A DNA stretch of 59,580 nt from Arenibacter nanhaiticus (GTDB lineage Bacteria > Bacteroidota > Bacteroidia > Flavobacteriales > Flavobacteriaceae). Both the position numbers and the translations under genes were made by a program. Location: NCBI RefSeq assembly GCF_900141935.1, contig NZ_FQYX01000026.1, positions 1 to 59,580 on the forward strand, written 5' to 3'. Below, one piece after another: positions 24,720 through 34,089 of this stretch; the stretch's first letter is position 1, and each line of letters starts with the position of its first letter. Under the pieces are notes generated by a model that was given only the letters and a program-made list of their open reading frames with translations, was not told the DNA's origin and ran no database searches.

Positions 24720-26057
24720 TTACAACAATCCCCAAGACCATAAACGATCAAAATCTTCTGACCATCTATCTCCTATATCCGTTCTATAGTATACGTTATT
24801 GATGATGATATTGCTGATACGGTTATGCATCATACGCTGAGCATCCTTCATGGTAAGCCCCGTGCCGGTAACCAATAGAGCTATCCCTGTATTACCAGTA
24901 ATTAGCCATTCATCATTAATTTTTTTAAGATGCATGGGATGGACTCCCTCTTTCATATCTTTCTTAAAAACAATAACGGAATCTTTAGAGAATAATTCGA
25001 AGGTTTTTTTATCCTCGAAAGGAAATGGAGGTACTACCATATAGGCCCCTACCTGAAAGCCTTTCCTAACATTGATCTTAAATTTCTCACCCGAAGCTAG
25101 TTTATAAAACATATTGCCGATTGGTTCTAATATACCTGCACGTTGAATATAAATTTGCGGATATCCAAATCTCGAGGTAAATTCTAATGGGTAGATACCA
25201 TTTCCGTTCACGATGCAATTGATATCTATTTGCCCTATAAAACCACCTTTTGCCAACGAACTTTCGAACTTTTTTAAAGTAGCATCAAAAATTGGGGAAT
25301 CGTTGGTCCAGAACATACTAGACCCCATTTCCCCTGTAGATACTCCCAACTCTTTTGGAAATAATTTTTTGTGCTCAAAGGTGATATTAATAGGATTGAT
25401 AAATTCCTTACCGTTAAAATAAGCCGATGCCGAGACCTCAACACCTTTTACTTTTCGTTGTAATTGAAAATTCCCAAATTGATTCCCCCATGATTTTTCG
25501 TAGGCCTTAAGAACTCTTATCACATCCAAGCCTTCATCGTCGCTACCCACAAATAGTAATTGTTTGTATTCCTGAGTTTCTCCTGAAGGTTTTATTACAT
25601 ATGCATTGGGATGATCCTTTACATATTGTATGGCATCCTGAAAATTAAAAAACTCCTTGGACGGTAATATCTTAATCCCGTGTTTCTTCATTTCGGCTTG
25701 CCCAAAATTACGGTCAAGCTCCAACAGATCCGAATATTCCGTACCCCCAACGACCAATTTTCCCTGAGCCCTTAATTCAGAACAAATTTTACCATATCCG
25801 GTGTAATCAAAAATAAAAATATCGGCCCACTCCATATGAGTTTTCCAATCTTTGGCCTTTTGCACAAATCCATATCCAATCTCCTTGGACGGCTTGTCTT
25901 CTATATACATTTTTACTTGATGCCCCTCGCTTAAAATAGCGATGGCCAAATCCAAGGTTTCTCCCCATCGGGAAATTATTAAGAAATTACGTTTAATTTC
26001 TATAGTACTATTTATTGCTTTTGTTTTCAATTTGATACCAATCGTTAAGTGCTGCAA
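24720..26057 (-). CDS. PurD-like ATP-grasp ligase (paralog, probably not purine synthesis)
   Basis: This 445-aa protein has the phosphoribosylamine-glycine ligase layout. An N-terminal domain (NFLIISRWGETLDLAIAI) is followed by an ATP-grasp region (YVIKPSGETQ, FQLQRKVKGVEVSASAYFNG, IGQIDINCIVNGNGIYPLEFTSRFGYPQ) and a C-terminal lid (FQVGAYMVVPPFPF, GNTGIALLVTGTGLTMKDA). The true PurD signature GGGGREHA is missing from the N-terminus, and length and spacing differ. A different amine and carboxylate substrate is therefore likely. The downstream GNAT gene suggests a two-step modification. The product cannot be named. Confidence 0.75.
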   Translation of the reverse strand: MQHLTIGIKLKTKAINSTIEIKRNFLIISRWGETLDLAIAILSEGHQVKMYIEDKPSKEIGYGFVQKAKDWKTHMEWADIFIFDYTGYGKICSELRAQGKLVVGGTEYSDLLELDRNFGQAEMKKHGIKILPSKEFFNFQDAIQYVKDHPNAYVIKPSGETQEYKQLLFVGSDDEGLDVIRVLKAYEKSWGNQFGNFQLQRKVKGVEVSASAYFNGKEFINPINITFEHKKLFPKELGVSTGEMGSSMFWTNDSPIFDATLKKFESSLAKGGFIGQIDINCIVNGNGIYPLEFTSRFGYPQIYIQRAGILEPIGNMFYKLASGEKFKINVRKGFQVGAYMVVPPFPFEDKKTFELFSKDSVIVFKKDMKEGVHPMHLKKINDEWLITGNTGIALLVTGTGLTMKDAQRMMHNRISNIIINNVYYRTDIGDRWSEDFDRLWSWGLL

Positions 26058-26416
26058 TTTATTTTATATGTTCTGTTTACGTATTCCTTTTTACAAACAT
26101 GAAAACACACGGTACTGTCAAAGAGTGTATTCTCAATTTCAAAAGGTGCTGTTCTTAAATTTTTAACTGTAGAATTCGTTGCCCTTTCCTGTAGGCTAGA
26201 TGGCATATTCACTGGCTGCCCGAATGAAGGTAATGGTTTCAATACATTAAGCTTAAACCCATTAGTGTGTGATTTTGAATCAAAGATATATTAAAAAACA
26301 ATTCATTATTAAAAAATAACGGAAGTCTTAAACTTAAATTATAATTTAAAAATAAATCCCATAAACTTAGAGGACTATATTTCAAAAAACTTTTTACCCA
26401 TATATTTTAGAAAGCC
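26058..26416. other. Non-coding spacer between divergent genes
   Basis: This spacer separates the divergent ATP-grasp gene and the exopolysaccharide phosphatase. Short frames here have no family signal. The right end carries the -7 box of the phosphatase gene. Confidence 0.4.
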
Positions 26417-26424
26417 TATTTTTG
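26417..26424 (+). promoter_or_regulatory. -7 box of the CpsB-like phosphatase gene
   Basis: TATTTTTG matches TAnnTTTG and overlaps a possible TTG start at 26422, ruling that start out. The ATG at 26443 is 18 bp downstream. Confidence 0.55.
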
Positions 26425-26442
26425 CATTTAAATCAAGTACGA

Positions 26443-27180
26443 ATGTTTCATTTTTTTAGTAAAAAAACTTTTTTAGCAGACTTCCTCGGCGGATTTATAG
26501 ACATCCATAATCATATTCTCCCAGGTATCGATGATGGTGCCAAAACCGTGGCTGACTCTGTAGCTTTGATTAAGGGATTCTCAGAAATTGGCGTTCAAAA
26601 ATTTATCGCCACACCACATATCATGGATAATTATTATCCCAATAATAGCGATACCATTACAAATGCGTTAAGTTCCCTTACAAAGGAATTGTCACAACAA
26701 GGGATGACTCAGATAACTATTGCTGCTGCTGCAGAGCATATGATAGACGCTAACTTCGAGGTTATATTAGAAAACAATCAGGTGATGCCTATAAAAAACA
26801 GGTATATGCTTATTGAAATGTCCTATTTACAACCTTCCATTAATTTCGATCAGGCGGTTCAAAAAATCACTGAGCATCGTTATTTTCCAATCCTAGCCCA
26901 CCCTGAGCGGTATGCATTCTTTCCCATTAATTCGCCAAAATTAAAATCCTATAAAAATAATGGAATTGCGCTTCAATTAAATCTTTTATCGCTTAGTGAA
27001 TACTACGGTATAGAGGTACAGAAAAAAGCCCATAAACTCTTGTCAGAGGGATTGCTCGATTTTGCTGGTTCTGATGTTCATAACCAAAAACAGCTTAATT
27101 GCCTTAAAGAAATGCGAATCACCAATAAAACAGCAAAATTATTAATGCCTATTATAGAAAAGACAAAGTCACATTTTTAA
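26443..27180 (+). CDS. CpsB/YwqE-type tyrosine-protein phosphatase (PHP fold)
   Basis: A 245-aa metal-dependent PHP phosphatase starting MFHFFSKKTFLADFLGGF. Metal-binding motifs appear in order: DIHNHILPGIDDGAK, ATPHIMDNYYPN, AAEHMID, LAHPERY and GSDVHN. Enzymes of this type remove phosphate from the tyrosine tail of Wzc/CpsD kinases. The target gene is the next one, transcribed convergently with stop codons only 4 bp apart. This gives kinase and phosphatase opposite promoters. Confidence 0.9.
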   Translation: MFHFFSKKTFLADFLGGFIDIHNHILPGIDDGAKTVADSVALIKGFSEIGVQKFIATPHIMDNYYPNNSDTITNALSSLTKELSQQGMTQITIAAAAEHMIDANFEVILENNQVMPIKNRYMLIEMSYLQPSINFDQAVQKITEHRYFPILAHPERYAFFPINSPKLKSYKNNGIALQLNLLSLSEYYGIEVQKKAHKLLSEGLLDFAGSDVHNQKQLNCLKEMRITNKTAKLLMPIIEKTKSHF

Positions 27181-27184
27181 GGTG

Positions 27185-29548
27185 CTAAAATTTCCACCAT
27201 TTTAGATGAGATTTCCCATAGCCGTAGCCATAGGATCCGCCATACCCTAAATTATTTGCCTTAACATTGTTGACAACAAAGGAAAGTCCTTTTAGTTTCC
27301 CTTCGCTTTTAAGTTTTAAGGGGAATTCCAATACTTTTTCTTCAGTAACCCCAGCCTTGATAACATATAGAATATGATCGGCATATTCACTAATAAGCAA
27401 GGTATCTGTAACCACCATTAAGGGAGCTGTGTCCACAATGACATAATCGTATTGTGTCGCAACTTCCGATAGTAATTCCTTCATCTTATCCTTCATTAAA
27501 AGTTCGGCAGGATTGGGAGGTATTTTTCCTGAATATATAACATCTATGGTATTTTTTCTAACTTCCATGGTGGTAATAATATCACTTGCTTTTATCGAGC
27601 AATCAAATAAAAACTCTGTCAATCCGGGTTTCTTATCAGCTCCGGATTTGAGCTCATTGGTATTCGGGAAAAAAGAAAATATTTTAGGATTTCTAATATC
27701 AGCACCAATTAGAAGAACTTTTTTATGGGTACTGGCAAAAATCATGGCAAGGTTTGAAGATAAAAAGGTCTTACCTTCTCCAGGAACCGACGATGTAATG
27801 TAGATGACATTCCCCTTATGTCTTTGGTTAGTAGCTTTTATGTTATAATCTATATTGGTCCTAATAATTCGCAAGGACTCTGCTAATACGGACCTATCTT
27901 CCTTGTTTACAAGTTTGTCTTCACGCCTTCCTAAGCTAGGTATTTCTCCCAGCACCGGTACATCCTTTACCAGTTTTTCTAAACCGGTTTTACTATGTAT
28001 CTTATTATCCAACAAATCTTTCCCATATATTACCGAAAAGGGTACTAGAAGCCCAAAAATAAAAAACGCCAAATACACAATTTTTCTTTTGGGAGTAACT
28101 GGTTCTGGACTTACACTATGAGAGTTATCAATAATTTTGGACTTTGGAGAGGCCGATGCAAACGAGATTTGCGATTCTTCCCTTTTCTGTAATAAATAAA
28201 TATATAGAGACTCTATAGTTTGTTGTTTTCTACCTATATCCCTTAAGGCCCTTTGGTTTCTAGGCGCGGCGTATAATCTCGAATTTACCCTAGAGAGTTG
28301 ACCACTGAGACTATTAACTTGTAGGACCAAATTATCGGTCATACTTTGCAAACTAGACTGCATACTTTGTTTGAGGGTATTAAGTTGTTCATCTAGGTTG
28401 ACAATAATAGGATTCTTTTCATTCGAACTTTTTAGCAACCGGTTTCTTTCGGACACTAGCTCATTGTATTTGGCAGTGGTACTCGCTATAGCTGGGTCAG
28501 AAAGCCCAATGGAAGGCAAAATATCAAATCCTTTCTGGGTATCTACCAAATCCTTCATAGAAGACGCAATATCTAATTGTAGTGACGCATTTTCTAGCTC
28601 TTTTTGACTCGAGGCGCTAACGGTTAAATTCACACTCGCTTGGGAGGCTACATCGGTAATACCTCGGCCCTCCTTATACTCCTCTTCCGTTTGGTCTGCC
28701 GAAGACAAATTAGAATAAATCTCAGTGATTCTGTCATTTATAAATTCGGAAGTCCGGTCAGCAATCTCCTTTCTATCACGAATAGCATTACTATTATAGG
28801 TGTCTATTAAATTATTAATTATATCATTGGCCTTCTCAGGTATAGGATCATTTAAGGTGATTTCTAAAATATTGGAATACTCCATTACCGGTGAAATAGA
28901 AGTCTTTTCCTGATATTTTTGTGCTACTTCACCAACGGGCTTAATACTAATCTTGAACTTTTTATCATTAAAATAGGATAAATCATCTTTATTCGGTGTC
29001 AAAACAATATCTCCAATAGCCGTCGATATACTTTTTCCAAATGAGACCAAATTAGCAGGTTCGTCTTCCGATTCCGTATATACGAAAGAAGAACCATTGC
29101 CAAGGGTGATATAAAAATCAAAATAGGAGTTCTCCACAATAGAATCTTTCGCTATAAAACTTATCTTAATAGGTGGATTCTTATATACTTCAGAATCTAA
29201 AATCTTCCCAAGGGCCGTAATCTTAACATTGAGCCCTAATTTTTTGACCACTTCAATGAAATTAGACCTAGAGTTTATAATTTCTATTTCATCTTCTACT
29301 TTATTGGTTCCAGAAGGCAATATCCCTAAGTCTTTAAAGGACCCCAATTCAGAATTAGCATTTTTATCTTCTAAAATTTGAATTTTAGCTTGCGCCGAAT
29401 ATTCGGGAATAGAATACCTAAGTTTCACGAATGCCAAAGAAAGAGCGATGATAACAGACAGCACAAACCATTTCCAATGCCGAGTATACATTCCTAAAAT
29501 TTCCTTTAAATTTTTATCGGAAGATTTATTTTTAAAATTTAAACCCAT
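27185..29548 (-). CDS. wzc: Wzc-type polysaccharide co-polymerase and BY-kinase
   Basis: A 787-aa inner-membrane protein. TM1 is WFVLSVIIALSLAFVKL (residues about 31-47), with a Wzz domain and a long coiled-coil periplasmic part (GNVR region with RNQRALRDIGRKQQTIESLYIYLLQKRE). TM2 is VYLAFFIFGLLVPFSVIYG near 505. The cytoplasmic BY-kinase has Walker A SVPGEGKTFLSSN near 590, Walker A' VLLIGADIRNPK and Walker B YVIVDTAPLMVVTDT. The C-terminus is a tyrosine cluster (YGGSYGYGYGK) for autophosphorylation. It governs chain length and Wza opening. Last gene of the minus-strand wza-wzc unit. Confidence 0.93.
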   Translation of the reverse strand: MGLNFKNKSSDKNLKEILGMYTRHWKWFVLSVIIALSLAFVKLRYSIPEYSAQAKIQILEDKNANSELGSFKDLGILPSGTNKVEDEIEIINSRSNFIEVVKKLGLNVKITALGKILDSEVYKNPPIKISFIAKDSIVENSYFDFYITLGNGSSFVYTESEDEPANLVSFGKSISTAIGDIVLTPNKDDLSYFNDKKFKISIKPVGEVAQKYQEKTSISPVMEYSNILEITLNDPIPEKANDIINNLIDTYNSNAIRDRKEIADRTSEFINDRITEIYSNLSSADQTEEEYKEGRGITDVASQASVNLTVSASSQKELENASLQLDIASSMKDLVDTQKGFDILPSIGLSDPAIASTTAKYNELVSERNRLLKSSNEKNPIIVNLDEQLNTLKQSMQSSLQSMTDNLVLQVNSLSGQLSRVNSRLYAAPRNQRALRDIGRKQQTIESLYIYLLQKREESQISFASASPKSKIIDNSHSVSPEPVTPKRKIVYLAFFIFGLLVPFSVIYGKDLLDNKIHSKTGLEKLVKDVPVLGEIPSLGRREDKLVNKEDRSVLAESLRIIRTNIDYNIKATNQRHKGNVIYITSSVPGEGKTFLSSNLAMIFASTHKKVLLIGADIRNPKIFSFFPNTNELKSGADKKPGLTEFLFDCSIKASDIITTMEVRKNTIDVIYSGKIPPNPAELLMKDKMKELLSEVATQYDYVIVDTAPLMVVTDTLLISEYADHILYVIKAGVTEEKVLEFPLKLKSEGKLKGLSFVVNNVKANNLGYGGSYGYGYGKSHLKWWKF

Positions 29549-29564
29549 GTGTTTTTATTATTAA

Positions 29565-30344
29565 TTATAGCCTAGTAAGAAGTACTATGGTAGATGTAAT
29601 TAGAATAGAAGCTATGGATATGGCTATAGATGCTCTATTATCCAAACTGTATGATGCCTTTGCCGAATTATTGGGCTCAACATACACTACATCATTTTGA
29701 GTTAAATAATAAACTGGTGAATTTAAGGACTCTTTTTTTGTTAAATCGATTCGTTCATAAACCTTGGTGCCATTAAAATCTCTAATCACCATGACGTTTG
29801 TTCGCATTCCTTTTATCGTTAAATCACTAGCCAATCCTAAGGCCTCCAAAATAGTAATTTGCTCCCCATTTACGGCATAGGTACCAGGCCTATTAACCTC
29901 TCCTAAAATAGTTACTGTGAAATTTTTTAACCGGATATTGATTATAGGATCCTTTAAATAATCTTTTAGTTTAGCAGCCAGCAACATCTTGGCTTCATTA
30001 GGAGAAAGTCCCGCTATTTTTACAGCTCCCAAGACAGGAAAATCAATTTCTCCGTTTTTATCGATAATATAATCGAGTTGCTCAGGTCGCATCCCTCCTT
30101 CTTCGTATCCTTTAATTAAATTAAAGGGGACACTAGATTGTGGATCAAGGGTAGATACATTTATACTAATAGCATCATCGACTTTAAACCTATTAATACT
30201 CGTATTATCACTGACAAGGGTCTCAAAAGACTTGGCATTCTGAAAGTATACCACATCCTTTCTGGAGGCACAAGACGATAGCACACCAATAAGTACAAAT
30301 ACTAAAACAAATTTGAAATTTATTGCGAAGGATTTTTTATACAT
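29565..30344 (-). CDS. wza: Wza-type outer-membrane polysaccharide export lipoprotein
   Basis: A 259-aa lipoprotein with lipobox LSSC (Cys near residue 25). A Poly_export domain follows (FKVDDAISINVSTLDPQ ... YIIDKNGEIDFPVLGAVKIAGLSPNEAKMLLAAKLKDYLKDPIINIRL), and then one SLBB domain (FTVTILGEVNRPGTYAVNGEQITILEALGLASDL). The C-terminal hydrophobic helix (SIAISIASILITSTIVLLTRL) may be the outer-membrane helix. It ends 16 bp before wzc and works with it as the export channel. Confidence 0.92.
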   Translation of the reverse strand: MYKKSFAINFKFVLVFVLIGVLSSCASRKDVVYFQNAKSFETLVSDNTSINRFKVDDAISINVSTLDPQSSVPFNLIKGYEEGGMRPEQLDYIIDKNGEIDFPVLGAVKIAGLSPNEAKMLLAAKLKDYLKDPIINIRLKNFTVTILGEVNRPGTYAVNGEQITILEALGLASDLTIKGMRTNVMVIRDFNGTKVYERIDLTKKESLNSPVYYLTQNDVVYVEPNNSAKASYSLDNRASIAISIASILITSTIVLLTRL

Positions 30345-30377
30345 AATGATTGGTTTCTAAAAGGATTAAAAGAAAAA

Positions 30378-32312
30378 CTAAGATTGGTATATTTTATGCC
30401 CTCCTAGAGTCTTGGTTGCATCAGTAAGTTTTTTATCGTGTTTACATAGCTTAGAATTGTTGGAAATATATTCTGGAACAATCTCTTTCATAAGCCTTAC
30501 TGTATTTTGATCAAAAAACATATTTGAGACACATAATTCGTTGATTTTTGATTTTGTATCTTCATAACAAAGTTCCCTGGATTTACTGATCATTATCTTT
30601 TTATGGTAGGTTGGCATCGTATCCTCCCCATTGGCCAATAACTCTTCATATAGCTTTTCTCCAGGTCGCAGCCCTGTAATTACAATATCAATATCTTCAG
30701 GGTATCGAAGCCCCGATAATTTGATCATATTCTTTGCCAGATCAAAAATCTTTACGGATTCTCCCATATCGAAAATAAAAATCTCTCCACCTTTCCCCAT
30801 ACCTCCTGCTTCTAAAACTAATTGTGATGCTTCAGAAATGGTCATAAAATAGCGGGTAATATCCATATGAGTTACTGTTAACGGTCCTCCCTTTTCAATT
30901 TGTTTTTTAAATAATGGAATCACCGATCCGTTAGATCCCAATACATTTCCAAAACGTGTAGTAATAAATTTAGTTTTATGATTTTGTTGGGCACAACTAA
31001 TGTACATTTCTGCAATTCTTTTCGTAGCACCCATAACATTGGTAGGATTGACGGCCTTATCTGTCGAAATAAAAGTAAATTTGTCAACATTATTATCCAT
31101 CGATAGGTCTACAATTACTTTTGTTCCTGCCACATTTATTTTTATAGCTTCATAAGAATTATATTCCATCAAAGGGACATGTTTGTAAGCAGCAGCGTGA
31201 AAAACCATATGAGGTTTGTATTCTTGAAAAACCCCGGTCATTCTGTTTTTATCACGAATATCGGCCACAATAGGAATAAAATTATGAAATCCGTTCTGAA
31301 TCAATTCCTGCTGAAGATCATATAAGGCAGACTCCGCCTGATCGATAATAATTAACGATCGGTATTCATAGTTAGCAATTTGTCTAACCAATTCACTCCC
31401 AATAGAACCTGCGCCACCGGTGACAAGTATCACCTTATCTTTCAGTTCCATAGAAATTCTTTCGTTCTTAATATTGATCGGAACCCTATCCAACAAGTCT
31501 TCGATCTGAACCTGTTTTATCTGAGATATCTTAAGCTCGCCATTGATCCAATTCTCTATGGGCGGTACAATTTTAACTTGAATCGGAAAATCGACCAAAC
31601 CACCCACCAATTCTCGCAACCGGTTATGGCTAATATTTTGAATAGAAAATATAACCTCTGTTATATGATTCCTTTTGATAAAATTTTCGGTTAATACATC
31701 GGGTCCATATACAGTAACTCCATTGATACTTTTACCTACCTTCTCATTGTCCTTGTCTATGTAGCCAATCACCCTAGAAACACTATTGATCTGACTAGTC
31801 AATGCGTTATGGGTAAGTACGCCAGACTCCCCTGCCCCATAGATCAATACATTTTTACTGGTTTTAAATCGCTTTAAAAGATTATAATACAAGGTTTTAA
31901 ACACATATCTAGATGCCGTCAGCATCAAAAAACTTAATAAACTATGGATTATAATTATAGACAAGGGCACGGTTAGCCCCTCCATAATTTGGGCTTCTCT
32001 ATTTAGGATTACCATAAAAATGGTAACTATGCTCGATAAACAAATAGCATTGAAAATATTATAAACATCCCTAACCCCAGTATGTCTTATAACCCCTTTA
32101 TAAGATCCTGTAATTAAAAAGGATACCAACCCAATCAATAAAATAATAGGCAATTGTATCAACAACATATTAACTTCGAAGTCCAAGGTTAAGTTAAACC
32201 TAATGACATAGGATAATATAAAAGTGATGGCAATTGATAACAAATCAATGACCAGAACAATCCATTTGGAGGTATTCTTTTTTACCCTATTGACTAAGTA
32301 ATCTTGCATCAT
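30378..32312 (-). CDS. CapD/WbpM/FlaA1-like UDP-sugar 4,6-dehydratase, membrane-anchored
   Basis: A 644-aa protein with four N-terminal transmembrane helices (residues about 15-135), a CoA-binding-like linker domain (NVLIYGAGESGVLTHNAL) and a long-form SDR dehydratase domain. The NAD motif GGAGSIGSELVRQI lies near residue 297, STDKAVNP near 425, and the active-site variant NVMGATKR has Met in place of the usual Tyr, as in this family. It makes a UDP-4-keto-6-deoxy-HexNAc, which the overlapping aminotransferase upstream can aminate. Confidence 0.9.
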   Translation of the reverse strand: MMQDYLVNRVKKNTSKWIVLVIDLLSIAITFILSYVIRFNLTLDFEVNMLLIQLPIILLIGLVSFLITGSYKGVIRHTGVRDVYNIFNAICLSSIVTIFMVILNREAQIMEGLTVPLSIIIIHSLLSFLMLTASRYVFKTLYYNLLKRFKTSKNVLIYGAGESGVLTHNALTSQINSVSRVIGYIDKDNEKVGKSINGVTVYGPDVLTENFIKRNHITEVIFSIQNISHNRLRELVGGLVDFPIQVKIVPPIENWINGELKISQIKQVQIEDLLDRVPINIKNERISMELKDKVILVTGGAGSIGSELVRQIANYEYRSLIIIDQAESALYDLQQELIQNGFHNFIPIVADIRDKNRMTGVFQEYKPHMVFHAAAYKHVPLMEYNSYEAIKINVAGTKVIVDLSMDNNVDKFTFISTDKAVNPTNVMGATKRIAEMYISCAQQNHKTKFITTRFGNVLGSNGSVIPLFKKQIEKGGPLTVTHMDITRYFMTISEASQLVLEAGGMGKGGEIFIFDMGESVKIFDLAKNMIKLSGLRYPEDIDIVITGLRPGEKLYEELLANGEDTMPTYHKKIMISKSRELCYEDTKSKINELCVSNMFFDQNTVRLMKEIVPEYISNNSKLCKHDKKLTDATKTLGGHKIYQS

Positions 32313-33439
32313 GGGTTAAAGTTTTTTTGGATTATTTCAATGACCCTGTTTAGATCATCCCTATTCAAATTAGATCCGCTTGGCAGACATAAACCTCTAT
32401 TAAACAAATCTTCCGAAGTTCCGTCTACAAAACTGATACAGTTATCAAAAACAGGCTGTAAATGCATTGGTTTCCATAACGGTCTAGACTCTATTTCATA
32501 TTCTTGGAGCGCCAACCGAATAAGTTCTCTTATATTCTTGGAGGGGGTTAAAATACAGCTTAACCATCTATTGGAAAAAAAACCTTTAGGTTCCTTGAGA
32601 AATTCAATTTCCTTGATTTCGGACAATTGCTGCTTGTAATACTCAAAATGAGCTCTTCTAGCCGCTACCCGTTCCTCTAACACCTCCATTTGTCCTCTTC
32701 CGATTCCGGCCAGCACATTGCTCAACCTATAATTATAACCTATTTGGGAATGCTGATAATGCGGGGCGTCGTCGCGGGCCTGGGTCGAAAGAAAAACAGC
32801 TTTTTTCTTCAATTCTAAACTATTGGTAACTAAAGCTCCACCTCCAGAAGTGGTGATTATTTTGTTACCATTAAAAGACAATACTCCCATGGTTCCCAGC
32901 GTACCACATTTTTCCATCCCTACTGTACTTCCAAGAGCCTCAGCACTATCTTCTAAAACCGGAATTCCATAGTGATCGGATATTTCTCTTAATTCTTTTA
33001 CTTTATATGGCATTCCATATAAATGAACCGCAATGATGGCCTTAGGCTTTTTCCCTTTCGCAATCCTATCTTCAATAGCCTTTCTTAGTAAAACAGGGGA
33101 TATGTTCCAAGTATCACTTTCACTATCCACAAAAATGGGGGTTGCCCCCAAATAACAAATAGGATTAGCAGAGGCCGAAAAAGTAAAACTCTGACAAAGT
33201 ACCTCATCTCCCTTACCTACTCCTAATAATGCTAACCCTAGGTGGATGGCTGCCGTACCAGAACTTAAAGCAGCAACATAAACTCCATTATCTAAATATT
33301 TCTGGATCGCAGCTTCAAACCCGTCCACGTTAGGGCCAAGCGGCGCTATCCAATTGGAATCAAAAGCCTGCTGTACATAGGATTGTTCATTGTTTCCTAT
33401 ATGAGGAGAAGAAAGCCATATTTTAGTCAGGGTTATCAC
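32309..33439 (-). CDS. DegT/DnrJ/EryC1-type sugar aminotransferase
   Basis: A 376-aa PLP enzyme starting at GTG (IWLSSPHIGNNEQSYVQQAF). It carries SSGTAAIHLGLALLGVGKGDEVLCQSFTF, the aspartate-bearing PVLEDSAEALGS, and the PLP lysine in LSFNGNKIITTSGGGAL. It would transaminate the 4-keto sugar made by the dehydratase, whose gene overlaps it by 4 bp. This is the first gene of the minus-strand unit running to wzc. Amino-sugar products of such pairs are often N-formylated or N-acetylated, and formyltransferases occur in this locus. Confidence 0.92.
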   Translation of the reverse strand: MITLTKIWLSSPHIGNNEQSYVQQAFDSNWIAPLGPNVDGFEAAIQKYLDNGVYVAALSSGTAAIHLGLALLGVGKGDEVLCQSFTFSASANPICYLGATPIFVDSESDTWNISPVLLRKAIEDRIAKGKKPKAIIAVHLYGMPYKVKELREISDHYGIPVLEDSAEALGSTVGMEKCGTLGTMGVLSFNGNKIITTSGGGALVTNSLELKKKAVFLSTQARDDAPHYQHSQIGYNYRLSNVLAGIGRGQMEVLEERVAARRAHFEYYKQQLSEIKEIEFLKEPKGFFSNRWLSCILTPSKNIRELIRLALQEYEIESRPLWKPMHLQPVFDNCISFVDGTSEDLFNRGLCLPSGSNLNRDDLNRVIEIIQKNFNP

Positions 33440-34089
33440 AGAAGATTGGGTTTAGGCGTTACTACAATAAAAATAACCATACTGTTTTAACTCCTATAAA
33501 AACAAAACCAGTATTCGTTTAAGCAATAAAAATATCGGTCAAAAACCTTTCTATCGAAGTAAATTTTAAGGAACAACAGCAACAATTGCATACAATAACG
33601 CTCTATATCAACTTTTTAACAACATCGAGCATAAGATTAGTGCCAGAACTACGTGAAAATAACTTTTGACTTTTTTAAATTATTATTAGCAACCATTTCT
33701 TTTTTATCCTGAATATCCTTGAGGAATGAACGATGACTACTTAAAATGGCTGCAGTCTACATTAAACATATAGAAATACCAGTATCTATTATACCTTAGT
33801 ATACTTATAGCTTATCTGATTATGTAGAAGTTAGTAAAAACAAGACTATAGCATTTTGTTTACCTTCTATACTTTTTAGGCCTTCACTTTTAAAAAATCT
33901 TAAAAAAAGATGCATTTCATCGAAAACGAAAATTAAAAAGATCTAAAACCGTAATCTAAACGTTAAACCAACATTGCATTACAACTGTGCAGTTCAACGA
34001 ACTTAAATTGCATTTCGTCGTTGATTACAATTTTAGATTATTTTTTAAGAACCCAAATTATGTTTAAATTTAAATTAATTTCCTATCTT
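33440..34089. other. Intergenic region between divergent aminotransferase and lyase genes
   Basis: This AT-rich 650-bp spacer must hold the promoters for both the minus-strand dehydratase/wza/wzc unit and the plus-strand lyase. I found no exact TAnnTTTG box and no gene. A short AACGA/TCGTT dyad lies near 33996-34022. Confidence 0.4.

Noticed and set aside
34021-34089. Longer N-terminus for the lyase (TTG at 34021 or ATG at 34060)
   Set aside because: The ATG at 34090 gives a standard-length lipoprotein signal ending in NFSC; longer versions add a second hydrophilic lead-in.
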